In this document: piece by piece, positions 49,216 to 56,899 of the stretch
Position numbering within the stretch: the first letter of the stretch is position 1
How the letters are laid out: each line of letters starts with the position of its first letter
From: Leucobacter sp. wl10
GTDB taxonomy: Bacteria; Actinomycetota; Actinomycetes; Actinomycetales; Microbacteriaceae
Length of the DNA stretch: 64,000 bases
NCBI RefSeq assembly: GCF_003569785.1
Contig: NZ_KZ983998.1
Span: 40,931 to 104,930 of the forward strand
Direction: 5' to 3'
The notes under the pieces: model-generated
Told to the model about the DNA's origin: nothing
Databases searched by the model: none
Seen by the model: the letters and a program-made list of their open reading frames with translations, nothing else
Position numbers and translations under genes: made by a program

Positions 49216-49233
49216 GCAGATCCCGCATCTTCG
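49216..49233. repeat. dispersed intergenic motif, copy in the dnaX/asnC region
   Basis: GCAGATCCCGCATCTTCG matches the right arm of the purC-purS hairpin (4484-4501) at 17 of 18 positions and its left arm's complement at 16. A half-copy CAGATCTTCGG lies just before it. The rest of this 180-bp gap shows only the AsnC -10. Confidence 0.6.
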
Positions 49234-49287
49234 GAGCGGGCCAGGGAGCGCGGGACGGCGCCCGCGGAGCCCGGCTACACTGGCTCC

Positions 49288-49818
49288 GTGTACGCTACGA
49301 AGCAGCAGGAAGAGGATTCCCTGCTCGACGACGTCGACCGAGACATCATCGACGAGCTCCGGGTCGACGGGCGGCTCTCGTTCTCCGAGATCGGGCGGCG
49401 GATCGGGTTCTCCGAGCCCACCGTCCGGCAGCGCTACAATCGCCTCGTCTCGCTCGGCATCATCTACGTGGCCGGCATGTACGACGAGACGAAGATCGGC
49501 GGGATCGCAGCCCACATCGGCATTCGCGTCACCGAGCAGCCCGTCGCGCGCGTCGCCGAGGAGATCGCGGACCATCCCAACGTCAAATACGTGGCGTGCG
49601 CGCTCGGCTACTACGACATCTTCCTCGACGTGGTCGCGCAGGACGCGCAGGAGCTCGGCAGGATCGTGCTGCAGGATCTGCGCCGGATCCGCGGCATCTC
49701 GGATCTCGAAACGCTCACGGTGCTCGAGGTCATGAAGGACACCTACCTGTGGCAGGGGTTCCGCGAGCCGATCCCCGCGAATCGCGCCGGCCGGCCGCTC
49801 AGCCGTCCGGGTCGCTGA
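49288..49818 (+). CDS. Lrp/AsnC-family transcriptional regulator
   Basis: A 176-residue Lrp-type regulator: HTH at about 15-65 (DRDIIDELRVDGRLSFSEI; GFSEPTVRQRYNRLVSLGII) and a C-terminal RAM/ACT-like effector domain (VARVAEEIADHPNVKYVACALGYYDIFLDV). GTG start exactly 6 nt after TACACT (49276-49281), so probably leaderless. Its 3' end overlaps, on the opposite strand, the second Lrp gene by 20 bp; the two may regulate related pathways. Confidence 0.88.
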   Translation: MYATKQQEEDSLLDDVDRDIIDELRVDGRLSFSEIGRRIGFSEPTVRQRYNRLVSLGIIYVAGMYDETKIGGIAAHIGIRVTEQPVARVAEEIADHPNVKYVACALGYYDIFLDVVAQDAQELGRIVLQDLRRIRGISDLETLTVLEVMKDTYLWQGFREPIPANRAGRPLSRPGR

Positions 49819-50275
49819 TGCTCTGTCCGGCCGTGCCGCGCAGGCCCTCCCAGGTGTAGTCCTTCGCGAGGGAGGTCACGATGATCGGCTGGATCGAGGC
49901 GATGCCCGGGTGCCGACGGATCTCGTCGAGCAGGTCGATGAGCTGCGGCTGATCCCGGCAGGTCGCCTCGAGATAGAGGTCGTGAGAGCCCGCCACGAGC
50001 GCGACGTGATTGATCTGGCTGATCCCGAGCAGCCCGTTCGCGACGGAGCGAGGGGTCAGATTGCGCACCCGCAGCAAAAGACGCACGACCTGGTGGCCGA
50101 GCAGCAGGGCATTGCACAGCGCGACGATCTGCAGCACGTCGTCCTCGCGCAGCTTCGACAGGCGCGCGCGCACCGTCGACTGGGAGACCCCGAGTTCGTC
50201 GGCCAGAGAGGCGAAGCTGCGCCGCCCGTCTCGCGCGAGCATCTCGATGAGTCTCCGATCCAGGTCGTCCAGCAT
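49799..50275 (-). CDS. Lrp/AsnC-family transcriptional regulator, end of the amide/polyamine operon
   Basis: A 158-residue Lrp-type protein: LDDLDRRLIEMLARDGRRSF and LGVSQSTVRARLSKLREDDV form the HTH; residues about 70-150 are the RAM domain (GSHDLYLEATCRDQPQLIDLL). The ATG at 50275 is preceded by AGAAGGGCGG. A TACCCT at 50305-50310 (complement) could also drive a short leaderless start at a GTG at 50296. It lies 58 bp downstream of the BKACE gene and may control this operon. Confidence 0.86.
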   Translation of the reverse strand: MLDDLDRRLIEMLARDGRRSFASLADELGVSQSTVRARLSKLREDDVLQIVALCNALLLGHQVVRLLLRVRNLTPRSVANGLLGISQINHVALVAGSHDLYLEATCRDQPQLIDLLDEIRRHPGIASIQPIIVTSLAKDYTWEGLRGTAGQSISDPDG

Positions 50276-50333
50276 GCCCGCCGCCCTTCTCACCACTGCC
50301 ATACAGGGTAGCGGTGAGAAGCGCGGGGACGCG

Positions 50334-51059
50334 TCAGCGACGCTCCAGCTCGCGCACGGCACGCACCAGGTCGGCGTTGTCGCGCGGCGCCGAACCGTCG
50401 GGCAGCGTCACCCCGTCCTCGAACCCGATCCGGGTCTCGCAGCCGTCCGCGATGGCGGCCTCGACCACGGGCCACACCGTCTCGTCGTAGCCGTGATAGA
50501 GAAGCGGGGCGGTGACCCCGGCCTCGCGCAGCACCCCCGCGATCTCACGGCACTGCGAGACGGCGAGGTCGGCGTTCTCGGTCTCGGGCTCGATGAGCAC
50601 GCGCACGTTGCGGTGCAGCGTGGGCGAGGCGAGCAGGGCGGGCACGTCGTCCATCGACCAGACGGCGGATTCCAGTATCATCCCGCGCTCGAGCACCAGC
50701 TCGGCAGCCTCAGCCGCGCCCTCCTCGCAGAACGCCACCGACGCGAAGTCCGGCAGGGCGTCGGCCGGCCAGGCGGCGACGTGCGCCATGCGCTGCTGGT
50801 GCGAGGATACCGTCCAGAGGCCGGTGGTGGTGCCGATGACGACGGTCGGATCGGCGGCGCGCATCGCGCGCGCCCAGGCCCCCACCGCGTCGGGATGAAT
50901 GGTCTGCTCCCCCTCGTTCGTGATGACGTGCGCATGCACGACGTCTGCGCCGGCGGCGATCGCGGCGAGACTCGCCTCAACGATCTGCTCCGTCGTGCGC
51001 GGCACCGCGGCGTGCTCCTCGGTCGGGCGACCACCGTTGATGGCGGCTTTCAGCATCAT
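50334..51059 (-). CDS. short BKACE/DUF849-like beta-keto acid cleavage enzyme
   Basis: A 241-residue protein resembling BKACE (3-keto-5-aminohexanoate cleavage enzyme) family: MLKAAINGGRP at the start, DVVHAHV with the zinc pair His42/His44, VIGTTTGLWT, ESAVWSMDDVP, and a C-terminal ETRIGFEDGVTLPDG. Known members split a beta-keto acid with acetyl-CoA to give acetoacetate and an acyl-CoA. Typical members are about 270-310 residues, so this is a short version. ATG follows AAAGGATCG. In a probable operon with RraA-like and amidase genes. Confidence 0.75.
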   Translation of the reverse strand: MMLKAAINGGRPTEEHAAVPRTTEQIVEASLAAIAAGADVVHAHVITNEGEQTIHPDAVGAWARAMRAADPTVVIGTTTGLWTVSSHQQRMAHVAAWPADALPDFASVAFCEEGAAEAAELVLERGMILESAVWSMDDVPALLASPTLHRNVRVLIEPETENADLAVSQCREIAGVLREAGVTAPLLYHGYDETVWPVVEAAIADGCETRIGFEDGVTLPDGSAPRDNADLVRAVRELERR

Positions 51060-51144
51060 GTTCGATCCTTTCCAGGGTTTTCGGGCACGGCGAAGCACCG
51101 GCCCGATCGGCCGATCCCCCGCCGAGGGGGGGGAGTGGGTGCCG

Positions 51145-51831
51145 CTACTGCGGGGCGTCGCCGGCGAGCAGGGCCTCGACGGTCGCACTCGCACCGGTCA
51201 AGCTGCCGAGCTGTGCGCCGCGCCGCAGGTCGGCCACGAGATCGGGTTCTTCGGCGTCGTCCTGGAGCGCGACGTCGATGATCCGCTCGAGCACGTCGAC
51301 CGGCACCACCAGCACGCCGTTGGCGTCGGCGAGCACGACGTCGCCCGGATGGACGACCGCCCCACCGCAGGTCACCGGCACGTTGACACCGCCGGCGTCG
51401 ATCCCGTGCAGCTTCGTGGTGAGCATGCTCGTACCGTGCGCGTGCACCGTGAGCCCCAGCCCTTCGATCTCGTCGATGTCGGTGACGACGCCGTCGACGA
51501 CCGCGCCCGCAACGCCGCGCACGACGAGTTGAGCCGCCACGACCTCGCCGAGCGGGGCGTGTCTGCGGTCCCCGCCCGTGTCGATCACGAGCACCTGGCC
51601 GGGCTCGATCATGCCCGCTGCATGGTGCAACGCGGTCGAGTCCGTGGCGGTGGTGCGCACGGTGAAGGCCGTGCCGATGACGCGGCCGCCCGAGGCGGCG
51701 ATCCGCCGGATCGCGGGATCGACGAACCCCTCCTCGAGGTAATGGCCGAGCGTGGGGAAGCTCAAGCGCTCGAGCTTCGCCCGCAGTTCACCGGAGAGGC
51801 CGTGCGGGGTGCTTCCTGTGTGGAAGAGCAT
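51145..51831 (-). CDS. RraA-like HMG/CHA-type aldolase or oxaloacetate decarboxylase
   Basis: A 228-residue RraA-family protein. Motifs: LSFPTLGHYLEEGFVD, VIGTAFTVRTT, GGDRRHAPLGEVVAAQLVVRG and AGAVVDGVVTD, giving the G-x-A-xx-G-E...R...D core of the class II aldolase-like active site. Members cleave HMG-type pyruvyl compounds or decarboxylate oxaloacetate; true RraA (RNase E inhibitor) is unlikely in this context. Start ATG has AAAGGAACCC before it. Between nitrilase and BKACE genes. Confidence 0.82.
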   Translation of the reverse strand: MLFHTGSTPHGLSGELRAKLERLSFPTLGHYLEEGFVDPAIRRIAASGGRVIGTAFTVRTTATDSTALHHAAGMIEPGQVLVIDTGGDRRHAPLGEVVAAQLVVRGVAGAVVDGVVTDIDEIEGLGLTVHAHGTSMLTTKLHGIDAGGVNVPVTCGGAVVHPGDVVLADANGVLVVPVDVLERIIDVALQDDAEEPDLVADLRRGAQLGSLTGASATVEALLAGDAPQ

Positions 51832-51855
51832 CAGGGTTCCTTTCGGGTCGTTCGC

Positions 51856-52656
51856 CTACCGGACGCTGTAGTCGAGTTCGATACGGCGGTTGTCGAGCGC
51901 GGGTAGCATTTCGCGGGCGCCCCGGGTGCGCTCGTCGTCGATGTCGGCGATGACGAGGCCCTCATCGTGCGCGTCGGCGGCCGCAACGACCACGCCCAAC
52001 GGGTCGATCACGCGGCTGAGGCCCACCGAGTCGGGGCCGACCGTGGCGGAGGCGAGGAACCAGCTCACGTTCTCGATGGCGCGGGCTTTGGTCAGCACCT
52101 CCCAGTGCTCCTCCTTGCCCTTGCCGGAGACCCACGCGGCCGATAGCGAGATGATGTCGACGCCGCGGTCGGCCATGCTGCGGAACAACTCGGGGAAGCG
52201 CACGTCGTAGCAGTTCGCGATGCCGACGCGCCGCGACTCGACATCGATGACCGGGGGCAGCTCAGAACCTCGGGTGACGTACGCGGACTCCTGGTACGCG
52301 AACGCGTCATAGGTGTGCATCTTGCGGTAGCGGGCGAGTTCCTCTCCCCCGGGTCCGAAGGCGAGGATCGTGTTGTACGGCAGCCCGGCCTCGTTCGGTT
52401 CGTAGCCCGCCGCGATGATCGTCACGTCGTGCTCGCGGGCGAGTTCCGCGAGCAGCGCCTCGAAACGGGGCCACACCTCGCGGAGGATCTCCGCGAACCG
52501 CGGCTTGATCTCGTCGTCGGCGAGCAGCGCCGCTTCCTCCGGGAAGACGACGAGGCGGGCGCCGCGCGAGGCGGCTTCGGCGGTGTAGCGGCGGATGGTG
52601 GCGAAATTGACGTCGGCGTCGATGCCGGGCGACGTCTGGACGACGGCGACTCTCAT
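51856..52656 (-). CDS. nitrilase/cyanide hydratase superfamily carbon-nitrogen hydrolase
   Basis: A 266-residue CN hydrolase. The catalytic triad is visible: Glu40 in VVFPEE, Lys112 in YRKMHTYDAF, and Cys149 in NCYDVRFPEL. The form resembles omega-amidase/carbamoylase-type proteins. GGAGG precedes the ATG at 52656. Context with a polyamine-type importer suggests it opens an amide or nitrile or trims an N-acyl/carbamoyl group of the imported compound. Confidence 0.9.
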   Translation of the reverse strand: MRVAVVQTSPGIDADVNFATIRRYTAEAASRGARLVVFPEEAALLADDEIKPRFAEILREVWPRFEALLAELAREHDVTIIAAGYEPNEAGLPYNTILAFGPGGEELARYRKMHTYDAFAYQESAYVTRGSELPPVIDVESRRVGIANCYDVRFPELFRSMADRGVDIISLSAAWVSGKGKEEHWEVLTKARAIENVSWFLASATVGPDSVGLSRVIDPLGVVVAAADAHDEGLVIADIDDERTRGAREMLPALDNRRIELDYSVR

Positions 52657-52736
52657 CGAGTCCTCCTCTGCTTGCGTGGTCTGCTCGGGTGGGGCGCCGC
52701 GGGGCGGCGCGGGGTGGAGTCGGGAGGAAGGGCGGC

Positions 52737-53834
52737 TCAGCGGATCACGATCCGCGCATCCTCGGGGCGCCAGCCGATGCGGAGCTCCTCGCCGATCGCG
52801 AGCCCAGGAAGGTCGCGCTCCTTCACGAGGCTGGGCAGCGACACCCTGATCGTGCGTCCGCCGATCGCGAGGTGGACGTGCCACTCCTCGCCGAGGAAGG
52901 TGAGCGTCTCGACGGTGCCGGACACGCCGTCGCCGTCGCGGCGCGCGTCGATGCGCTCGGGCCGCAGCAGCAGCGTCGCCGCCTGCTCACGGGGCAGGTC
53001 CTCGGCCAGCACGCCGGGCAGCACGCCGACGCCCTCGAGCACGGCGCCGGTCTCCTGGCCGGCGGATCCCGCTGGCACCGTTACGTCGAGCAGGTTGCAG
53101 CTGCCGATGAAGCCCGCCACGAAGCGGGTCTCGGGCCGGTTGTAGATGTCCTCCGGCCCCCCGACCTGCTGCACCACGCCCTCGGACATGACCGCGATGC
53201 GGTCCGACATCGTGAGCGCCTCCTCCTGGTCGTGCGTCACATAGATGAAGGTGATGCCGACCTCGCGCTGCATGCGCTTCAGCTCGTACTGCATCTCCTT
53301 GCGGAGCTGCTGGTCGAGCGCGCCGAGCGGCTCGTCGAGCAGCACCACCTTGGGGCCGGAGACCACGGCGCGCGCCAGGGCGACGCGCTGCCGCTGGCCG
53401 CCCGAGAGCTGGTCGGGTTTCCGGTCCCCGAGGTGGGCGAGCTTCACGAGTTCCAGCGCCTCCTGAGCCCGAAGGTTGGCCTCGGCCTTCGGCACGCGGC
53501 GCACCCTCAGCTCAAAGACCACGTTGTCGAACACCGTGAGGTGCGGGAAGAGCGCGTAGCTCTGGAACAGCATGTTGAGATCGCGATTGCGCGTCGGGAC
53601 CTTCGTCACGTCGGCGCCGCCGAGCAGCACGCGGCCGCTCGAGGGCCTCTCGAACCCGGTGATCATGCGCATGAGAGTCGTCTTGCCGCACCCCGAGGGG
53701 CCGAGGATCGAGAAGAACTCGTTCTCCCGGATCTCGAGATCGAGCGGATGCACCGCGAGGTGGCCGCCGAAGCTCTTCGATATGCCCTCGATCTCGACGG
53801 CCGGTACGGTGATGGTCGTGGTCTGCGTCTTCAT
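52737..53834 (-). CDS. potA: polyamine-type ABC transporter, ATP-binding protein
   Basis: A 365-residue PotA-type ATPase. Walker A is GPSGCGKTTLMRM, signature LSGGQRQRVALARAV, Walker B VVLLDEPLGALD, switch VTHDQEEALTMSD, and a C-terminal TOBE domain. Resembles PotA and related amino-acid/opine importers; the substrate is fixed by the binding protein, not this gene. Between the binding protein and the nitrilase in the same operon. Confidence 0.88.
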   Translation of the reverse strand: MKTQTTTITVPAVEIEGISKSFGGHLAVHPLDLEIRENEFFSILGPSGCGKTTLMRMITGFERPSSGRVLLGGADVTKVPTRNRDLNMLFQSYALFPHLTVFDNVVFELRVRRVPKAEANLRAQEALELVKLAHLGDRKPDQLSGGQRQRVALARAVVSGPKVVLLDEPLGALDQQLRKEMQYELKRMQREVGITFIYVTHDQEEALTMSDRIAVMSEGVVQQVGGPEDIYNRPETRFVAGFIGSCNLLDVTVPAGSAGQETGAVLEGVGVLPGVLAEDLPREQAATLLLRPERIDARRDGDGVSGTVETLTFLGEEWHVHLAIGGRTIRVSLPSLVKERDLPGLAIGEELRIGWRPEDARIVIR

Positions 53835-53872
53835 GATCCCAATCGCTGTTCGCTCGAATCGGCGGGCGCCGG

Positions 53873-54928
53873 TCAGGAGGCCTTCACCCGAGTCCAGCCG
53901 TCCTGGTAGAACTTCATGGCTTTGCCTGGGTCGACGATGAAGTCGGCATTGGCGACCTGCTCCTCGGAGGCGTAGACAGCCACGTTCGCCAGCAGGCCCT
54001 GATCGGTCACGTACTGCTGAGCCGCCTGGTTCGCGCTCGCAAGACCGCCGTCGTTGGTCGCCATCGCCGCGATCTCGGGGCGCAGCAGGAAGTTGATGAA
54101 CTCGTAAGCAGCGCTCTGATTGGGCGCGCCCTTCGCGATCGCGAGGCCGTCCACCCAGAGGCTGCCGCCCTCCTCAGGGATGACGTAACGGACGTTCTTG
54201 TTCTCCTCGACGATCTTCGCGGTGCTGGTGCCGCCCCATGCCTCGGAGATGCAGACGTCGCCGTTCGCAACGAGGTCGCCGTAGTTCGTGGAGTTGTAGC
54301 CGGCGAGCATCGGCTTCTGCTTGATGAGCGACTCGGTGGCTTTGGCGATCTCCTGCTCATCGGTGCTGTTGGCGTCGAAGCCGTTGACCTGCAGACCGGC
54401 GATGTACGCGGCGAGCATGTTGTCGAGCATGTTCACCTTGCCGTTCCACTTCGGATCGAAGAGCGACTTCCAGCTGGTTATCTCCTCGCCGCCCGTGCAC
54501 TCGGAGTTGTACATGAGGCCGGTGGTGCCCCATACCCAGGGCACCGAGTACTCGAGGCCGGGATCGTAGCTCGGATCGGCGAAGGTCGAGGCGATGTTGT
54601 CGATGCCCTCGACCTTCGACTTGTCGAGCGGCTCGATGAGCTGCTGTCCGACGAGCTGCTGCACAGCGTACTGGCTCGGCTCGACGATGTCGTAGCCCGA
54701 GTTGCCCGCGGCGAGCTTCGAGATCATGGTCTCGTTGCTGTCGAAGCTGTCGACGTTGACCGTGATGCCGGTCTCTTTCGTGAACGCGTCGAACACGCTC
54801 TGCGGGATCTCGTCGGCCCATGCGTAGACGTTGAGCTGCTGGGAACCGCCCCCGCCGGTGCAGCCGGTCAGCGCCAGCGACGCGGCGATGCCGGCGATGC
54901 CGACGACCGCAAGAGTCTTCTTCTTCAT
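53873..54928 (-). CDS. polyamine-type ABC transporter, substrate-binding lipoprotein
   Basis: A 351-residue PotD/PotF-type binding protein. An N-terminal signal KKKTLAVVGIAGIAASLALTGC ends in a lipobox (LTGC). Body: LNVYAWADEIPQSVFDAFTKE, GYDIVEPSQYAVQQLV, VPWVWGTTGLMYN, CISEAWGGTS, and a C-terminal block typical of polyamine-binding proteins. Some, not all, PotD acidic ligand residues can be guessed, so a polyamine or related cation is only an inference. The ATG at 54928 follows AAGGAA; the ATG 18 bp further upstream includes that ribosome binding site and is less likely. Confidence 0.87.
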   Translation of the reverse strand: MKKKTLAVVGIAGIAASLALTGCTGGGGSQQLNVYAWADEIPQSVFDAFTKETGITVNVDSFDSNETMISKLAAGNSGYDIVEPSQYAVQQLVGQQLIEPLDKSKVEGIDNIASTFADPSYDPGLEYSVPWVWGTTGLMYNSECTGGEEITSWKSLFDPKWNGKVNMLDNMLAAYIAGLQVNGFDANSTDEQEIAKATESLIKQKPMLAGYNSTNYGDLVANGDVCISEAWGGTSTAKIVEENKNVRYVIPEEGGSLWVDGLAIAKGAPNQSAAYEFINFLLRPEIAAMATNDGGLASANQAAQQYVTDQGLLANVAVYASEEQVANADFIVDPGKAMKFYQDGWTRVKAS

Positions 54929-54973
54929 GACGGTGTTCCTTTCCATGGATTGGGGTAGAGCTGGTTCGGCGTG

Positions 54974-55756
54974 CTACGAGCGGGAGTCCACGAGGATGCG
55001 CCGCATCTGCGTGACGCCGACCGCGAGCACGAGCACGAGGGTGAGCAGGATCAGCAGTGCGCCGAGCGCGTTGATGCTCGGGGTGAGCCCGGTCTTGAGG
55101 CTCGAGTAGATCCGCAGCGGGAGGGTGGTCGATCCGACGCCGCTCAGGAATGTCGACATCACGATGTTGCTGAACGACGTGGTGAAACTCAGCAGCCAGG
55201 CCGCGATCACCGCGGGGCGGAGCAGCGGGAAGTAGACGCGGACGAATGTCTGCCACGGGGTGCAACCCAGATCGGCGGCGGCCTCGGGCAGACTCGGGTC
55301 GAGCATTGCGGCCGAGCTCATGAGGACGAGCGTCGCGAGCGGCAGCGACACGATGAGGTGGCCGAGCACGAGGGTCGTAATGCCGAGCGGTACCTTCGTC
55401 GCGCTGAAGACGCTCAGCAGAGCGACGCCGAGCACGATCTCGGGTACGACGAGCGGCAGGGCGATGAGGGCGATCAGGCCGCCCTTGCCGCGGCCCCGGT
55501 AGCGGGCCATGCCGAGCGCGAACATGATGCCGACGACGGTCGCGACGGTCGCCGACAGCACGGCCACGACGGCGCTCGTGCGCAGCGTCTGCATGAGCGC
55601 GCCGTCCTGGAACAGCTCGGCGTACCACTGCAGGGTGAGCCCCTCGAAGCGGGTGTTCGTGCCCGCCGCGTTGAACGAGTAGACGATCACCGCCGCGATG
55701 GGCAGGTAGAGGAAGACGAACACTGCGCGGGCGATGCCGTTCACGATGCGGTCCAC
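54974..55756 (-). CDS. potC: polyamine-type ABC transporter, permease (PotC-like)
   Basis: A 260-residue permease with six hydrophobic segments and the EAA loop LPEAAADLGCTPWQTFVRVYFP. It starts GTG, MDRIVNGIARAVFVFLYLPI, and pairs with the PotB-like permease upstream. Its four-base spacing to potB suggests coupling. Confidence 0.88.
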   Translation of the reverse strand: MDRIVNGIARAVFVFLYLPIAAVIVYSFNAAGTNTRFEGLTLQWYAELFQDGALMQTLRTSAVVAVLSATVATVVGIMFALGMARYRGRGKGGLIALIALPLVVPEIVLGVALLSVFSATKVPLGITTLVLGHLIVSLPLATLVLMSSAAMLDPSLPEAAADLGCTPWQTFVRVYFPLLRPAVIAAWLLSFTTSFSNIVMSTFLSGVGSTTLPLRIYSSLKTGLTPSINALGALLILLTLVLVLAVGVTQMRRILVDSRS

Positions 55757-55759
55757 GGG

Positions 55760-56644
55760 CTACGCCCCCTTCTGATTCGAGGTGCGCCTCATCAGGAGTC
55801 CGATCAGGCCCATCGAGAGCACCATGAGCACGAGCAGCACCATCGACACGGCCGCGCCCATCGGCTGGTTGCGGAACTCGGTGTAGAGCGTGACGATCAG
55901 GTTGCCCACGAGCGGATCCTTGCCACCGCCGAGCAGCACCGGGATCACGAACACCCCCATGGTGGGGATGAAGGTGAGCAGCGCGGCCCCAAGGATACCG
56001 GGGCGGCTGAGCGGCAGGATCACCCGGCGGTGCACGCCCCACCAGCTGCAGCCGAGGTCGGTCGCGGCCTCCTTGAGCGAGGGGTCGATCGAGCGCATGG
56101 AGGCGTAGATCGGGAAGATGGCGGTCGGCAGGAAGGCGTACAGCAAGCCGAGCACGACCGCGACGTTGCTCGGAATCATCGAGAACCCGGAGACGCCGAA
56201 GACGCCGAGCAGGCCCGCGATAGGGCCGCCTGATCCGAGGATCGTGATCCACGCGAAGGTGCGCACCAGGAAGTCGGTCCAGAAGGGGATGATGATGAGC
56301 AGCAGGAGCAGCCCCTGCCTCCCCTCGGGCCGCGAGACGATGTAGTACGAGGTCAGGTAGCCGACCACGATACAGACGACCGTGTTCAGCAGGCCGAGAC
56401 CGAGCGAGAACAGCAGCGTCTTCGAGTAGACGGGATCGAGCAGCTTCGCGTAGTTCTCCAGCGTGAAGCCGCCCGTGATCCCGCCGTAGTCGTCGGCGAC
56501 CGCGAAGCTGTTCCGGGCCACGATGAACAGCGGCAGGACGCCCAGCAGCACGACCGAGGCGACCCCCGGGATGACCAGCAGCAGCGATCCGCGCTTCGGC
56601 CGTTCCCTCCGACCCAGGTGAATCGTGCGTGTCGTCGATGTCAC
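55760..56644 (-). CDS. potB: polyamine-type ABC transporter, permease (PotB-like)
   Basis: A 294-residue permease: cytoplasmic head, SLLLVIPGVASVVLLGVLPL as first helix, and the EAA loop DPSLKEAATDLGCSWWGVHR. GTG start with AGGAG upstream, the first gene of the putative catabolic operon potB-C-D-A-nitrilase-RraA-BKACE-Lrp. Upstream 255 bp hold a GAAGAT/ATCTTC palindrome and a hairpin next to ackA. Confidence 0.88.
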   Translation of the reverse strand: MTSTTRTIHLGRRERPKRGSLLLVIPGVASVVLLGVLPLFIVARNSFAVADDYGGITGGFTLENYAKLLDPVYSKTLLFSLGLGLLNTVVCIVVGYLTSYYIVSRPEGRQGLLLLLIIIPFWTDFLVRTFAWITILGSGGPIAGLLGVFGVSGFSMIPSNVAVVLGLLYAFLPTAIFPIYASMRSIDPSLKEAATDLGCSWWGVHRRVILPLSRPGILGAALLTFIPTMGVFVIPVLLGGGKDPLVGNLIVTLYTEFRNQPMGAAVSMVLLVLMVLSMGLIGLLMRRTSNQKGA

Positions 56645-56736
56645 GTTGCTCCTATGCACTCGCCTTCGGTCTTCTGGTACTCCCCATCCTGGACGCGGAT
56701 CGAGAACCGCGCATGCGAATGGGCTGCGGAATCCGT

Positions 56737-56755
56737 GGAAGATGCCGCGAATCTT
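56737..56755. promoter_or_regulatory. GAAGAT/ATCTTC palindrome upstream of the polyamine-type operon
   Basis: GAAGAT gccgcga ATCTTC in the region upstream of potB is a 6-bp inverted repeat (about 100 bp before the start). It could be an Lrp-type or other operator. I see no gene in the rest of the 255-bp ackA-potB gap. Confidence 0.4.
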
Positions 56756-56882
56756 CACGCGGTCCGCGATGAACCACGGAGAGGTGCCCTGTCGTGAGGC
56801 GTCGGAGCCGCGCAGGCGAGGGGCCTTCTGAGCGGCAGCCCCGTCGCCACCGATTCAGCGACGTACACCTCAGGATCAACAG

Positions 56883-56898
56883 CGGGCCGCCCGGCCCG
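56883..56898 (-). terminator. hairpin after ackA
   Basis: CGGGCC and GGCCCG form a perfect stem around GCCC, directly after the ackA stop. No T-tract. Confidence 0.45.
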
Positions 56899-56899
56899 G

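Noticed and set aside
51145-51831. RraA as a regulator of RNase E.
   Set aside because: Catabolic operon context and aldolase-type core favour an enzyme.
56645-56899. A polyamine or guanidine riboswitch upstream of the PotB gene.
   Set aside because: Only a short palindrome and generic hairpins are seen; no known riboswitch core.
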